From Mermis nigrescens (taxonomy: Eukaryota; Nematoda; Enoplea; Mermithida; Mermithidae): a stretch of DNA of 64,000 nucleotides. The DNA lies in assembly GCA_036768485.1 (NCBI GenBank), contig JAVLUZ010000154.1, positions 37,400,042 to 37,464,041 on the forward strand, written 5' to 3'. The translations under genes and the position numbers were made by a program. Positions 34,691 through 46,249 of this stretch are shown here, one piece after another; the stretch's first letter is position 1; every line of letters begins with the position of its first letter. The notes under the pieces are model-generated. The model did no database searches and was not told the DNA's origin. It worked only from the letters and a program-made list of their open reading frames with translations.

Positions 34691-35014
34691 TCTATATACT
34701 TGTCTGAATGGATTCATCAGATAAAAATATTTATTGGTATTTCCAAAACAACCTATTCGATTTTTCAAATATAAACTTGAATTTTAAAGACTGAAATGAA
34801 TGAGGAAAAGTTCAGTTGACATGATATAAAGTTATAAATTAATTTTAATTTCATAAAAATGAAGCTCCGAATTGAGGTTTTATAAAATATGTGAGATAGC
34901 GAAGAACTAAACCAAGTATTAAACTACGTTCAAAGACTAGTAAAATTACCATTAAAAAATGCGTAATTAATTTTTAACTGTTGTACATTTCAATTGAATC
35001 AAATTTAAAATCAC

Positions 35015-35183
35015 CTTTTCCTCGATTCACGCAGAAACTTGAATCATAGACTGGCGCGCAATCGGGACAAACGCTTTTATTATTGCAACGAAAATCAGCA
35101 ACGTCAAATTTTACCATCCGATGACCATCATATATCTCAGGTAATTCGCTCAGTATGAGTTCCCCGTGTACTACTTTTCCAAT
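35015..35183 (-). CDS. Receptor exon 12: last strand of VFT3 and cysteine linker
   Basis: Acceptor TATTCAG at 35184, phase 0. IGKVVHGELILSELPEIYDG is the terminal VFT strand (compare IGMY, IGIF and VGTW in other modules). Then FRCNNKSVCPDCAPVYDSSF resembles the S-[VI]-C-S-x-x-C-x-x-G-Y start of the metabotropic receptor cysteine domain, cut short. Donor AAAAG|GTGATT at 35014, phase 1. Reading on instead gives GDFKFDSIEMYNS and a stop. Confidence 0.82.
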
Positions 35184-36299
35184 CTGAATATAAAAAAAAT
35201 TTTTGAAAGTGCGATAGGGCATAAGAGCAACCCTAGTTCATTTCAAAATATCTGTTTTGATCTCTAAAGCACGAGATGACAAGTAATTCACTTGCTGACA
35301 AATAACAGATTTATTATACTTCTAGGATACTTATTTTTCTACATTAACAAGACTTATTATTTTATTTCCCTATATAACTCCAAATATTTATTTTTAGGTA
35401 AAAGCAGTAATTTAAGATTTAAGGATGTTTCGCCACTGCTTTCTGAAAAAAATTAAAAATTCTAATCGTTTTGAATTCAGTTTAAACCCTCATTGACATT
35501 GATTTTGCTTTTTGGCTCCCGCCGATCCAACGCTCGGAATATTCCAGTGCGCGTAGTAAAAAGTCAGGACGTTGCTCTTTGAAAAAACATTACAATTTAT
35601 GAATCTCGCATGACTTGGTTTTCGACTTGATGAAAAATGTTTTACGCAGACATGATTACATTTTTCTGAGATTAAATATTAAATCTGCAATAGTGAGTTC
35701 TGATAAAAGTATGCTAATTTTTAAGCCATCACATCATTGAGATATTATATAAATGGTCGTGTATTGAAGAAAATGTTAAAAACAGATAAATGGTTATTTA
35801 AACATATTAAAAGGCATTCATCTATGCAGTAGACTAGTTCTTTTAACAAATTAATAAAAGTAATTTATTTGATTTCGCCGAAATTTAACAGCAGCGGGAC
35901 AATGAATTGCTGAAAAGATAAATTAAAACTTCAATGAAATACAGAAAATATTTAATCATGCTAGTTTTCCAGTATTCGTGAGGCAATTCTGTGCCGTCAT
36001 TAAATAAAAAACGCTTAAAGCGCATAATCTGCTTTCATCTATAATTCAAAACATACAGACAATTAGTATATATTCCAGCTTAATTTTAAGATCAACTACA
36101 ATTGCTATATATAAAATTAGGAAAATTAAAGTTAATAGAGATGTGAAGAACAAAAAAGGAATAGGAAAAGAGTCCGCTAATTTACAATAATCTGAGAAAA
36201 ATTACAAATTTTTTTACATGTGAATAACACGAATGTCCCCAAAAATATAATACAAATGATCAAAAAATAATGCCTAGACGAAATTTGAGCACAGCTCAC
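35184..36299 (-). other. Intron 11; if retained, encodes a membrane-anchor tail
   Basis: Phase-0 intron with donor CAA|GTGAGC. The first 123 bases keep the frame open and encode a hydrophobic segment (HYFLIICIIFLGTFVLFTC) followed by KK and a TAA at 36179-36177. 35230-36170 shows nothing else recognised. Confidence 0.5.
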
Positions 36300-37870
36300 T
36301 TGTCTGTAGCGAGCTTTCAAATTTTCATCTTGAATCAAGCTTACGATTTTCACTGGCACGTCTAACTTTCCGGTTGTGTTGAATTTAAAAACATCCGCCT
36401 CATTTTCGAAGCTAGCAACTTCCACACTTTTTAATTTAGCGTAAATTCTTCTTCTCAGCTGCCCAGCATTTTGCAGAAATTTGTCACATTTTATCAATGG
36501 ATAGGGATTTTCCAGACAAATTTCAGTACCCAACTGACTCAGGCTCGAAGCTGCTAACCATACTGCATTGATTATTGTGATTAGTCTGTTTTCGTTGATA
36601 TCATTCTTGGATGGTAAATTCGTTTTGCCGCACACTTTGCTCTTCGGATCACAGTGCATCTTCTGAGCCCAGTAAGTTCTCCAATAAGGATTTATCAGAT
36701 TGTTATCCCAATTGTAACTTGACATATGTTTCCAGAATTCGTCAATGTCCCCAATGTATTGCTTGAAACTTATCGAACCTAGGTAGCCGTTGAAGCTTTT
36801 AAAATTAGTCTCCGAAGTTCCCAAAAAATAAAATCTTGCTCGCTATCCTGTGCGCTCATACTATACGTCGCGTAATTAGTGGGAAAATTTGTCAAGAAAA
36901 GGTTAGAGTCGTTGAAGTCTAGTAGCAAAATTATTATTCGAATTCGCTTACTCTTCAAAGTTTTTCGGAATGCCAACAAATTGATCGGTAATTTTCGGTT
37001 GCTAATTTTCACATTATCGAAATTTAACGAGCTTGATATACATATGCCTCTCCTGTTCGCCTTCGTCTGAAAATTCTCAAGTCTATCCATATCGGCGTAG
37101 TTCAAGCTATATACAATGGATATATAGTTCCAATCAAGTTGAGATAACATTTCGATCAGAACCGAATCGAAAATTTTATTGTCGATGCCTGCGCTGAAAG
37201 AAAAGGGATATTTCATGAACGGATGGAGCCCGATATTCGAAATAGAATTTTCAGACAAAAATTTGTTAATGCTATCCTGACTACGCAGCTTATCAGATGT
37301 GATGAATAGCCACAAGTTATTTGGGTTAAGCAGAATTTTGTGATTAGTGAGGAAGCGATTCGATTTGTTGCGGATTAGATCGCTGATCTGATGTATAACG
37401 TCGACGCCGTAATTCGAGCACGAATCGAAAACAAGAGGCGTTATGGTCAAACCGTTCATCATCACTTCTTTCTCCGAATTGATATTAGAAATGGCCCAGA
37501 GGAAAGCTTCTGTCGAATAAAGACCTTCCTCGTCGATCTGTTCGCATTTTGATCCCGATCTGATTGGAAAAACAGCAGCCAATGTTAGACTGGCCTTTGA
37601 TCCCGTATCATGATATATCAAGGTCGTCAACTCTTCGTGTGAATAATCCACCGAAGTGGCCGGCACTGATTTGACAGTCGTTTCAGTAAAGGGCAAGGGT
37701 TCACTTTTTATTTTAGCTACGTAACTATAACTTATACCGCTGACTTGTTTGTAGCACTTAGATTGGCATATCTGCGGATTTTGCATGCAATTCGAAACCA
37801 GAAAAGAATAATCTGCGAGAGCAGAAGCGGTCAGAATTTTACCTTTCGAAGTTCGTTGATACATTCCGAT
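36300..37870 (-). CDS. Receptor exon 11: VFT3, with a 1-nt frameshift
   Basis: Acceptor TTTTCAG at 37871, phase 0. It opens with IGMYQRTSKGKI (last strand of VFT2), a linker with CMQNPQICQSKCYK, then VFT3: LTLAAVFPIRSGSKCEQ, MNGLTITPLVFDSCSN, LDWNYISIVYSLNYADM. The frame then breaks. At 36799-36825 the minus strand reads GATTTTATTTTTTGGG: the upstream frame gives DFIFWELRRL and soon a stop, while the next frame gives FLGTSETNFKSFNGYLGSI, the expected VFT text, and continues INPYWRTYWAQKMHC to ARYRQ. One missing T in the run restores the frame and the length (1,571 is one short of a multiple of three). Donor CAA|GTGAGC, phase 0. It may be a sequencing error or a real disabling change. Confidence 0.88.
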
Positions 37871-38089
37871 CTGAAAATAGCGACAAGATTATAAATAAAA
37901 TACGCATTATGCAAAAAGTTTGTGAACTCACACAGTAAAAATATAGCGTTTTCCTTGCTGTTAAAATCCCGAAAATAATAAAAATCTAGAGAATAAAAAT
38001 ATGAAACAAAAAATTTTTAAAAATATAAAATCTAGACGGAAACTTTTTAAAATTTAATTTTTAATTCGAAAAAAGAGTGTGTCCTGACC

Positions 38090-38290
38090 ATAGATGCACA
38101 GCATGACCGATCTGGGGGTCAGTTTGTCTAGGAGGTTTCAAAAATGGAGCTTTTTTTGGGCCAAAATGACTTCAAAAAGGGGTATAAGCGCTGAAATGGC
38201 GTTAGACTAAATTATTACATATGCCTCATTTCCCCCAGAAAATTTCGCATTTTTCCATTCTGGGGATCTAGACCACACAGGGGCTTGAGA
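38090..38290 (-). repeat. Rpt-C copy, reverse, truncated
   Basis: CATAGATGCACAGCATGACC at the left, GGGCCAAAATGACTTCAAAA, and TCATTTCCCCCAGAAAATTT. Confidence 0.75.
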
Positions 38291-38599
38291 GGTTCGGAGA
38301 TTAAATCCCCCACCCCCAAAAATCGATAGACTCCTTCCCACAATTGAATTTTTGGCATGTTTTTTTGTAATTTTTGCCAATTTTACGCCATACATACTCC
38401 CCATAATTTGGTCGCTGCCAAAGTATGGTCTGGACCCCACGGCGACACTTATCGGCCTCTTTGACAAAAAGGTTTATGACCGGTGCGTTGAAATGTGCCA
38501 AAATATAAGAGTTCAAATCGAGGACGACTTGTCCAACGCGGATTATATCGATCAGTAATCAGTCACTCTAGATTTTTATCGAAATTAATATTTGCTGGG

Positions 38600-38855
38600 C
38601 GAATCGGGATTCGGGAGTCCTAACTCCTAGAATGGAAAATTAGGAATTTTCTCTGAAAAATGAGTCAAAATGAAGGTCAAAAAAGGACGAGAATTGAAAA
38701 TTTCTGTATATATAATTACCTAGTTTTAATGCTATTCTAAAGCTATAACAGTTTTTAAGGTCATTTTAGCCCACAATACTCAAGTATCGATTCCCCCAGA
38801 CCGGCTCACCCACCTTCCCCAGACTGGCCATGCTATGCATCTATGGTCCTGCCTG
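38600..38855 (+). repeat. Rpt-C copy
   Basis: GAATGGAAAATTAGGAATTT, TTTTTAAGGTCATTTTAGCC, ending GCCATGCTATGCATCTATGG. Confidence 0.7.
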
Positions 38856-40111
38856 ACCCGATTCTCCGTCTGTCACGTTTATCCGACTTTCCTACACATC
38901 TCTGAATGCAGACATTCTTCGGCTTATCCCAGGCTTAAACCCGCACATGATAAATACAAGCGCGCAATATCCAATTTAGCCGTTGTTTTTACAAAAATGG
39001 CCGTACCGGCTTACTCCTAACCTCTTATCTTTGAACTATGAAATAAGACTTAAGCCTGGCTTAAGCTTGCTTGATTATATTGAAACTGAACCCAGAACAC
39101 GTGTCTCTAAGTCAAAAGGTATCTGTGGGTTGCTAATGGGTAAGCTAAAAGCACAGATGAAGAAAGAAACATAAATGTAGAGTTAATTATTGTTTATTGT
39201 TGTAATCATATAATTCATCAACTGTTATAGTTTAAGTAAATTTAGTTATTTATCAAAAAATGATGTATCACGTGGAGAACTAGCATTTTCCTCGTCAGCA
39301 TCTTGAATTAACTTGTACGATATATAGCAGATATTTCCTCTTTCTCCATGCGAAAATATGCATTTAGCAACGCAGATAATTAGAGCCTAAAATGCATGGA
39401 TAATTTGTCACTGTTTTATAGCGCCAATTCATTTCCGTTGAGTAATAATCTTCCTAAATTCTTTAGAAAAGAGAAATGTCACAAAAATAAATGTTTAAAT
39501 GTGCAATTTATGAGCAAAAAAATTATAACTCCCGCAAGACATATATACGTTCGCTAATAGGCCCGGGTATTTGTCCAAGGACCGGACCCAGATACTTTGC
39601 TCTTTATCGTAGAAACTATTTCAAAGCTGCGATCAATGTTGTTTATCTTAGTCGTACTTGAAACAAAATTATGGGAAAACGTTCAAATGCCGCAAAACGC
39701 CAGAAAATCGACACTTTTTGACGGAATGTACAATTTTTTCATGTTTCCGTCCATTACTTTGCTTTTTTTTAAAAATTTTATACTCTTGCTAAATATTATT
39801 TTTCTTTCAAGGCGTTTTCTCGAACCTCTCATTGTAATCCTCCTATTGATATTATTTTTGAAGATATCTAAGCAGCGAGAAAGATTTGAAATTCTTTTTT
39901 TCAATTTTTTTGTGATTCTGTTTTTTTCTTAGCTTTACGAGAAATATGTCCTGAATTTTCGTATTTCTTCGTGCTAAATGATGTAGAATACAAGAAAGAG
40001 ATTGTTACTTTTTTTAAAAAATGCCTTGAAATTTTAATCCGATGATTACCACTAGATTCATTAAAGTCGCTAAATCGATGAAATAGTTTTTTAATTCAGC
40101 GGTAAATTCAG

Positions 40112-40318
40112 TCATGACCATAGGTGGGCAGAACCAAAATTCTGGTGTGGGGGTGAAAAAACACCATTTTTCAACGTTTTTAACCAAGCACTATCCGTTG
40201 GCATCAAAAAATTGCGAAAAAAAAACAAAAAAATTCAAAAATTGAATTCTGGTATCTGGAGGTATTCGGCCTTCTGGGGTTGCATACCCCCAACCCCCCA
40301 CGTTCACGTCTGGTCATG
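40112..40318 (+). repeat. Rpt-B copy
   Basis: CATGACCATAGGTGGGCAG at the left, CAAGCACTATCCGTTGGCAT inside, TTGCATACCCCCAACCCCCC at the right. Confidence 0.75.
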
Positions 40319-40600
40319 ACCATAGATGCACAGCATGGTCGATCTGGGGGTCAAAATCAGAGGGGTCAACAATTATGCTTTTTGGGTGACCTCAAAACTG
40401 GTATAAGCGCTAAAATCGTGTTAAAACACGTTGTTACGCAATTTCTGGTCACATTGAAGCACTTTTAAAATAACATTTTCAGATTTCATTAATTTTTAGC
40501 CTTTATTTTGCCCTATTCTCCCCAGAAAATTTCCGATTCCTCCATTTTGAAGGGGCCCAGACCCTCGAATCTCCTATGTGCATGTCTGGTCATGACTACT
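40318..40600 (-). repeat. Rpt-C copy, reverse
   Basis: Abuts the Rpt-B copy: CCATAGATGCACAGCATGGT at the left, CCTATGTGCATGTCTGGTCA at the right, 50 bp from exon 10. Confidence 0.8.
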
Positions 40601-40647
40601 GCGACTACTGCTCGGCTGTGATTTTCATAATTATTTTAGATGCATAC

Positions 40648-41404
40648 TTTTTCATATCTAGAGCCAAATTCATGTCCCTTTGCGTGTACGCCATAAACGG
40701 CGATTGTCACGTCACCATCCTGCCGCCAACTAAAAGCAAAATCCTCGCTCTGTTCATCGACAAATGTTATTCTCTTGATAGTATCCAATAGATTTGTTTT
40801 CTTGATCTCTTTAAAATTGAATTTTTGCAAAAACGAACGGCATTGAACTGATCCTGGAGCACTTTCTTCCAACGTGGTGGATCCGAACATATCTGGCGTT
40901 GGTTCATTGCCGGGCCACGATTCATATAGATTTTGGACAGATACATGATGACTAGCTTTGAGATTCTGATGCGGTTTCGTTGTGTTTTTATCCAAGGTGC
41001 TCCAAAGTGAACCAAGTTCGTTTAATACAGCTCTTGATTCTCCCAGTGCTAGCCTCGAGTTGTGAGCCAAAAATTCAAAATTATTCCGCGCCGATCTTAC
41101 TTCATAATCGAGGAAAGACAATGCATTTCTCCTCGCATTTCTGGGACTATCGCACCAGCCTTGCGTAGCGCGTAAAAACCCTAAAACTAGCGCAAAAACT
41201 GACATGGTAAGCTCGTGGGTTCGGGAGTCGAAATGAAACGTTGGGACTTGACCGATAGACGTCTGCTGGTCGCATTTTTTGTTTGACATAGAACCGGATA
41301 CGCTTCCGAATCCATGAATGTCGTAGCAATATTGAACGGACTCAAAATAGTCTATAAGCGCATGTTTTAATGTTGAATCATCGAGATTCACCGCGCTTAT
41401 GTAG
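40648..41404 (-). CDS. Receptor exon 10: distal half of VFT2
   Basis: Acceptor AAATTTTAG at 41405, where one leading base completes the phase-2 codon of exon 9. It begins YISAVNLDDSTLKHALIDYF, then ESVQYCYD (family F-x-x-x-x-x-C), ELTMSVFALVLGFLRATQG (terminal helix with a long inserted loop after it) and FAFSWRQDGDVTIAVYGVHA, the beta-hairpin before the last strand. It ends SRYEK at donor AAA|GTATGC, phase 0, joining IGMY of exon 11. Confidence 0.88.
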
Positions 41405-41754
41405 CTAAAATTTAAAAAACGTTTTATTTGTTAAACATTCGATCTACTGAATTTGATTATTTTCATAAAACATAAAATCAAAGGTGATTTGGTTTTAGAG
41501 ACTGTATTATGTCAAAACGAAGCACTGATGGAACATCTTGAAAAATTTTGCTTTCGACACTTCTCTTAGAAATCATTGCGTTGAAATGTAAAAAGCTAAG
41601 AAACGACTACCTTTTTTATTTTATTTCTTGGTTTAGAACTTTTTAGAATCTATCTTGAAAACGCATCATAAACTTTTTTTCGATTCTATCAGATCAAATA
41701 ACGAAATGTGAATCCCACTGATATGCACGTTATTAAGTACTACAAACGGATATG

Positions 41755-41910
41755 CATGAGCACACGAGGGCGAGGGATTTGGGATTTAGACCCCCAGAAT
41801 CAATAATACCCCACAGATTGCAGTAGACTCTCGAAATTAAATTTTTGGCATTTTTTTCTCTCACGATTTTTGCCCCATTCAGATCCTTTTATGGTTGCTT
41901 CCTTTGTACG
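41755..41910 (+). repeat. Rpt-D copy
   Basis: GAGCACACGAGGGCGAGGGA, TTTAGACCCCCAGAATCAAT, TGCAGTAGACTCTCGAAATT. Confidence 0.55.
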
Positions 41911-41959
41911 TGTACGAATAAATACCAATACGCTTGAAAATAATTTAACATTTGACGTA

Positions 41960-42450
41960 TGTTACAACTTGCACAGCATGGTCGGTCGGGGGTGGGGTCG
42001 GCCAGAGAACTTTTTGAGCTAAAAGGGCCTGAAAAACAGATTAAAAGATCAAAATAGCGTAGAAACTACGTTAATCCACAGTTTTTTGGTCAATTTCACG
42101 CACTTGTAGGAAATGTTTTTGATTTCCAGCCATTTTGGCTTTCACTTTGTCTTATTTTCATCAGAAGATTTTTCATTTTCCATTCTGGGGTCTTGATCTT
42201 ATATGCACAGCATGGCTAGTCCGAAGATGGATCAGCCATGAGTCTTAATGAGCTCAAAATCTAGTATAAATGCTAAGTAGCGTAAGCACTATGCTAACCT
42301 ACAATTTCTGAATAATTTCGAGCATTTTTGGAAGAAATTTTAGATTTTTATCCCTTTTTGGTCTTCACCTTGCCATATTTTCGCCAGAAAATTTTCCTGT
42401 CTTTGATTCCGGAGTAGAGTCAAGCATTCAAGTGCATGTCTGGTGTAGAA
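41960..42450 (-). repeat. Two tandem Rpt-C copies, reverse
   Basis: Unit 1: CACAGCATGGTCGGTCGGGG to CATTCTGGGGTCTTGATC. Unit 2: ATGCACAGCATGGCTAGTCC to CAAGTGCATGTCTGGTGTAG. Confidence 0.7.
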
Positions 42451-43129
42451 CCCATTGAACCCCCTTCCCAAGCGTATGCCCACGTACGACGTATACGCAG
42501 CGCATTACTTCGATTTTTTTGAAGCATTGCAGGCTTAACATTTAATTGAATAAGAAATATGCAAGCCTTAGCTCCATTTTTAAAAATATTTGATCTTACA
42601 CAAGAGATTCCATCACTAGTTTTGATAAATAAAGCTCTAGTCAAATACATTTTGACGTCTGATTTTAAAACGTTCCCGAAATACGACCTGCAACTTTAGG
42701 ACTCGGAAGGCTTTGCATAAGAATAATGAAGCCGAAATTTATATGTCCAGATAAAACAATCATTCAAAAGATTTCTGGAATTTGAATATGCTAGCATTAT
42801 TCGCACTTTTAACGGTGCGCTTTTCTCGCCGAAAGATCTAATTTCGCAATAAGTTCAAGGGCAATCTGTCCAAGGTTGAGACAGTCAAAAAACGAATAAT
42901 TGACATTAGAACTCGCTAGAATCGCTAAAATCATTATTCTTATCCCGTGACCTGTTCATACGTAAGGGATGTTCTTAACTAAAATGCACAGCTTAAATGA
43001 ATGTCTCAATTTATCTTAGCCTTCATGAACGGCGCTTTATAATACAGAACAAAAGTCGTTTTAGAGTCAAGTTCCTTTCCCTATTTGTCTTAAAAGCAAG
43101 GATAGAAAAAGTAGCGTTTTTCTGTCAGT

Positions 43130-43640
43130 CATACTCAAAATACCCCTCCAGAAATCAAAATACCCTCCCAGAATTCAAATTTTGAATTTTGCTTTTAGCG
43201 ATTTTTTAGCTTTTTTAGCGATTTTTTCATGCCATTGGATAGTGCTCGATGAGAAACGTCGAAAAATGGTGATTTTTTCGCCATACGACCATACGTGGGC
43301 AGCAAGAAAATTCTGGGGGGGGTGCAAGATTTTTTTGAAGGTCGAAAAATGGCCTTAAAAATGGTGGTATGGCGATAAAAACACCATTTTTCGACGTTTC
43401 TCATCAAGCACTATCCATTGGCATCAAAAAATTGCGAAAAAAAACGAAAAAAATTTTCAAAAATTGAATTCTGGGGGGGTATTTTGATTTCTGGGGGGGG
43501 TATTTTGGTTTCTGGGGGGGTGCATACCCCCAAACCCCCCCCCCACGCCCAGGTGTGCATACGACCACTTTTAAGACCATGTTTTGACTGTTGAAAATTT
43601 TTACACTCCCCCCAGAATTTCGGTGCTGCCCACCTATGGT
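43130..43640. repeat. Cluster of three Rpt-B pieces
   Basis: 43140-43290 (reverse), 43285-43552 (forward, near-complete with long G-runs) and 43552-43640 (reverse 5' part, ending GGTGCTGCCCACCTATGGTC). The alternating orientations look like nested or head-to-head insertion. Confidence 0.75.
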
Positions 43641-43684
43641 CATACTCCTTCATTTACTGAGCGAAAAATCGTTGCATGACAGAA

Positions 43685-44000
43685 TTGTGATCTTAGATGC
43701 ACAGCATGGCCAATCTGCAGGGGTGGGGGTCAGCTGGTCTGGAGGGGGGTCAAAAATTTAAGCTTTCCTGGGCTAACATGAGCTCAAAACCTGATATAGC
43801 GCTAAAAAAGAGTTGAGACTACATTATTACACAGTTTCTAGTCAATTTAAAGCGATTTTCAATTTTAAAGAATAGTTTCAATTTTTGACCATTTTTTGGC
43901 CTCCATTTTGCTCCATTTTCCCCGAAAAATTTCCCATTTTTCTACTACGTTGGGTTAAGATCCCCAAACCCCTCATGTGCACGTCTGATTGTGATCATTT
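43685..44000 (-). repeat. Rpt-C copy, reverse
   Basis: TAGATGCACAGCATGGCCAA at the left, CTACATTATTACACAGTTTC inside, CCCCTCATGTGCACGTCTG at the right. Confidence 0.8.
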
Positions 44001-44124
44001 TCTAAATTAATGTAAATGCGTAAAAATCAAAATAAAAAAGTTTGCATAGTCTGAACCCATCAAAAAATCCAATCATTTATGTCAAATTTAATTCAATTTG
44101 TCTTTAATTAGATTTCTTAGTTAC

Positions 44125-45152
44125 GTTTTGAGCTCTTCGTTTTGCGTCCGAGTGACAGCTAACGTTATCAAACTTATTCCCGATCCTCTGACCAGTTGCA
44201 ATAAATTCATGTCAAGATCCCAATCATTTGGAACGATTACAACGAGCCTCGGTTCAGAGCTAATTGTAGAATCCCTAAACGTCTTTTTAAAATCAATCAA
44301 AAATCTCCCAATTTCTGTTTTGTTAGCCAACAATAGCAAGCTAGTGACGTTCTGATTAATCGAGTCCATAATTTGCCTTATTGACTTGGTCAAATTGGCC
44401 GTGTTCTGGAAATCAACAATCTTTCTTGCCAAGCACACTTTATTATCCATTGCATGAGCTTGAACGTAGTCTATCAGGCTTGAGCTTGAGCTTATCACGC
44501 CCTGCACCAAGTCCGAATTAAGCTCGGCTAGAATTTTGAACGCCAAGTCTAAACGCGTTCGATCTGATGCAGTAATGGAAAACGAATGCGGCTTACTTGT
44601 GACAAAATTTTTCGTATTGAAATAAATAAAGGGAAGATCGTACAATTCTGCTATATAGTTCAAATCCGATGTTTGACCAGAGTGCGATCCAGAGACTATG
44701 CCAATTACTTTGTTCTGATTAAATTTGAATCCATCGCTGGATCTAACTTCTATCTTACCGCTAAACAATTCGTCAACTAACCTAAATATTCTTAATTTAT
44801 TGTCACAGCTATCTAAGATCAAAAAGCCAATCTTGGTCCCGTGCAGCCTGGGTCCAAGTTGCGATTTTGCTTTATTGATACGATCGACGGAATACGACAA
44901 CGCTGCGGCCGATTGAATGCCGAGATCGGTATTGAAGGAACCGCATTCGACTTCCGGATTTTCAGCTATATCATGTAATGGGAATATTGCCAGAATTATC
45001 AGGTCACCGGGCTGATATAAATAATCTTCTGTCAAGCGCGTGTTTCGGCACTCAGAAAGATCGGGCTGATCTGGTGGCCCGACAGGCGATGACCTATCGT
45101 TGTGCGCCTGCACTAGTGGAGAAAGCTTGTAATCCTTTTCGTACTTATAAAC
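44125..45152 (-). CDS. Receptor exon 9: linker, then lobes 1 and 2 of VFT2
   Basis: Acceptor CCCATTTCAG at 45153, phase 0, joins exon 8. It begins VYKYEKDYKLSPLVQAHND (last strand of VFT1 and linker), then VFT2: LIILAIFPLHDIAENPEVEC, GTKIGFLILDSCDNKLRIF, KVIGIVSGSHSGQTSDLNYI, DLPFIYFNTKNFVTSKPHSF and VTSLLLLANKTEIGRFLIDF, ending NEELK at donor AC|GTAACT (44124, phase 2). An alternative acceptor 17 bases upstream (ATGATAG, 45170) would add FSPFQ in frame and suits the candidate cassette exon at 46250-46349. Confidence 0.92.
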
Positions 45153-45599
45153 CTGAAATGGGCTAAATTCTATCATTTTTTAATTCGATATTTTTTTATT
45201 ATTTCACTGAGTTTTATGCTATTCTAATTCTGTTCTATAATTTTATATTCAATAACTCTAATCGGTGCTGGGAAATAGACAGAGTAAATATGTAGAATTT
45301 TGATATACCCACTCCAGGGTTACACTTTAAGCTAGTAAGCAACGAATGAGGAAATATATTAAACTAAAATTAGCTTTTAATATAATATTCATTACTGCGA
45401 ATTTCAAAAATGGAGAGATGTTCAATATTCTAAATTCCCTTTTGTTCTAAATTTCAAAATGTGTTTCCACATTTACAGTTTTCATTTTCTGACGAACGAA
45501 CCGGCCTGAAATCGACTAAAATACATAGGGCAGACTCAGACTTGGTTTCAGATGGTCATAAGCTGGCTTTGAATATAAGTTAAATGTGAGATTGAGCTG

Positions 45600-45905
45600 C
45601 ATCCTATTTGTTCGAATACATACACATCCTTGAGCTCAAAAACAATTACGGGTCGAAAACGTTATTTTTTGGCCTTTCTGACTATGCTTTTTCTTTTTAA
45701 ACGTTAAAAACGTAAGAAAATTCGAACAAAAATTTAATAAAATTGGACGTAATAGCCCAAAACGACCACTTGGCGCTAAACGCAGAAAAATTGACGCTTT
45801 TTCCTATAAAAAGATAGCCAACACTTAAAAGGTGACATTTTGTGCAATTTTTCTGGAAAATTAAAAATTGTATGGGTGAACAACTTTTAGCGGTGGGGAG
45901 GTGAA
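45600..45905 (+). repeat. Rpt-A copy, diverged
   Basis: AAAAACGTAAGAAAATTCGA, TTGGCGCTAAACGCAGAAAA, TTTTGTGCAATTTTTCTGG, CAACTTTTAGCGG. An Rpt-D-like tail follows at 45905-46030. Confidence 0.55.
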
Positions 45906-46249
45906 AATCATACATGAGCAGCACCCAAATTCTGGGGGGGTCAGGATGTGGTAAATCACCAAAAATATTACTGAAAATAGAATTCTGAATTCTACAGTAT
46001 TCTGCGGACCAACATTACGAATGGGCTGTACGTTAAAACGATGTACATAAATGCTTATGTGCTCATATGCAGATGCAGCTTAAGCTAGAACGAAGACGAG
46101 AATACGAGATAATACCATTTTTCTTGTTTCCCCTATTTTCCCATTTGTACATCCTTTTTTACTTTCCACTTTTTCAAATTTTTAAGAAGAATGGGAAATC
46201 TTTCACCCCTGTCTGTCAGATGAGTAATGTAAATTAAAGGAAAGGATAC

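Larger units (their letters stand above)
25554..35014 (-). other. Intron 12 (9.5 kb): the least certain receptor junction
   Basis: Spans exon 12 to exon 13. It contains a CAGGG-type fragment, GGCCGTCC repeats, a MITE, the 3.3-kb TTTACACT element, Rpt-A, Rpt-D and a hAT-type MITE, all listed separately. 33060-34370 and 34690-35014 hold nothing recognised. I saw no extra VFT-like exon or signal peptide in it, but a short exon could hide. Confidence 0.5.
37871..40647 (-). other. Intron 10, with Rpt-B, C and D copies
   Basis: Phase-0 intron, donor AAA|GTATGC. Contains Rpt-C reverse (38090-38290), Rpt-D (38270-38430), Rpt-C (38600-38855), Rpt-B (40112-40318) and Rpt-C reverse (40318-40600). 38870-40110 shows nothing clear. 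Confidence 0.6.
41405..44124 (-). other. Intron 9, dense with G-run repeats
   Basis: Phase-2 intron, donor AC|GTAACT. Contains Rpt-D (41755-41910), two Rpt-C units (41960-42450), three Rpt-B pieces (43130-43640) and Rpt-C (43685-44000). 42480-43120 shows nothing recognised. Confidence 0.6.

Noticed and set aside
34389..34768. Proline/glycine-rich ORFs on both strands
   Set aside because: Translations of C-run and G-run repeat sequence with a second copy near 58.7 kb.
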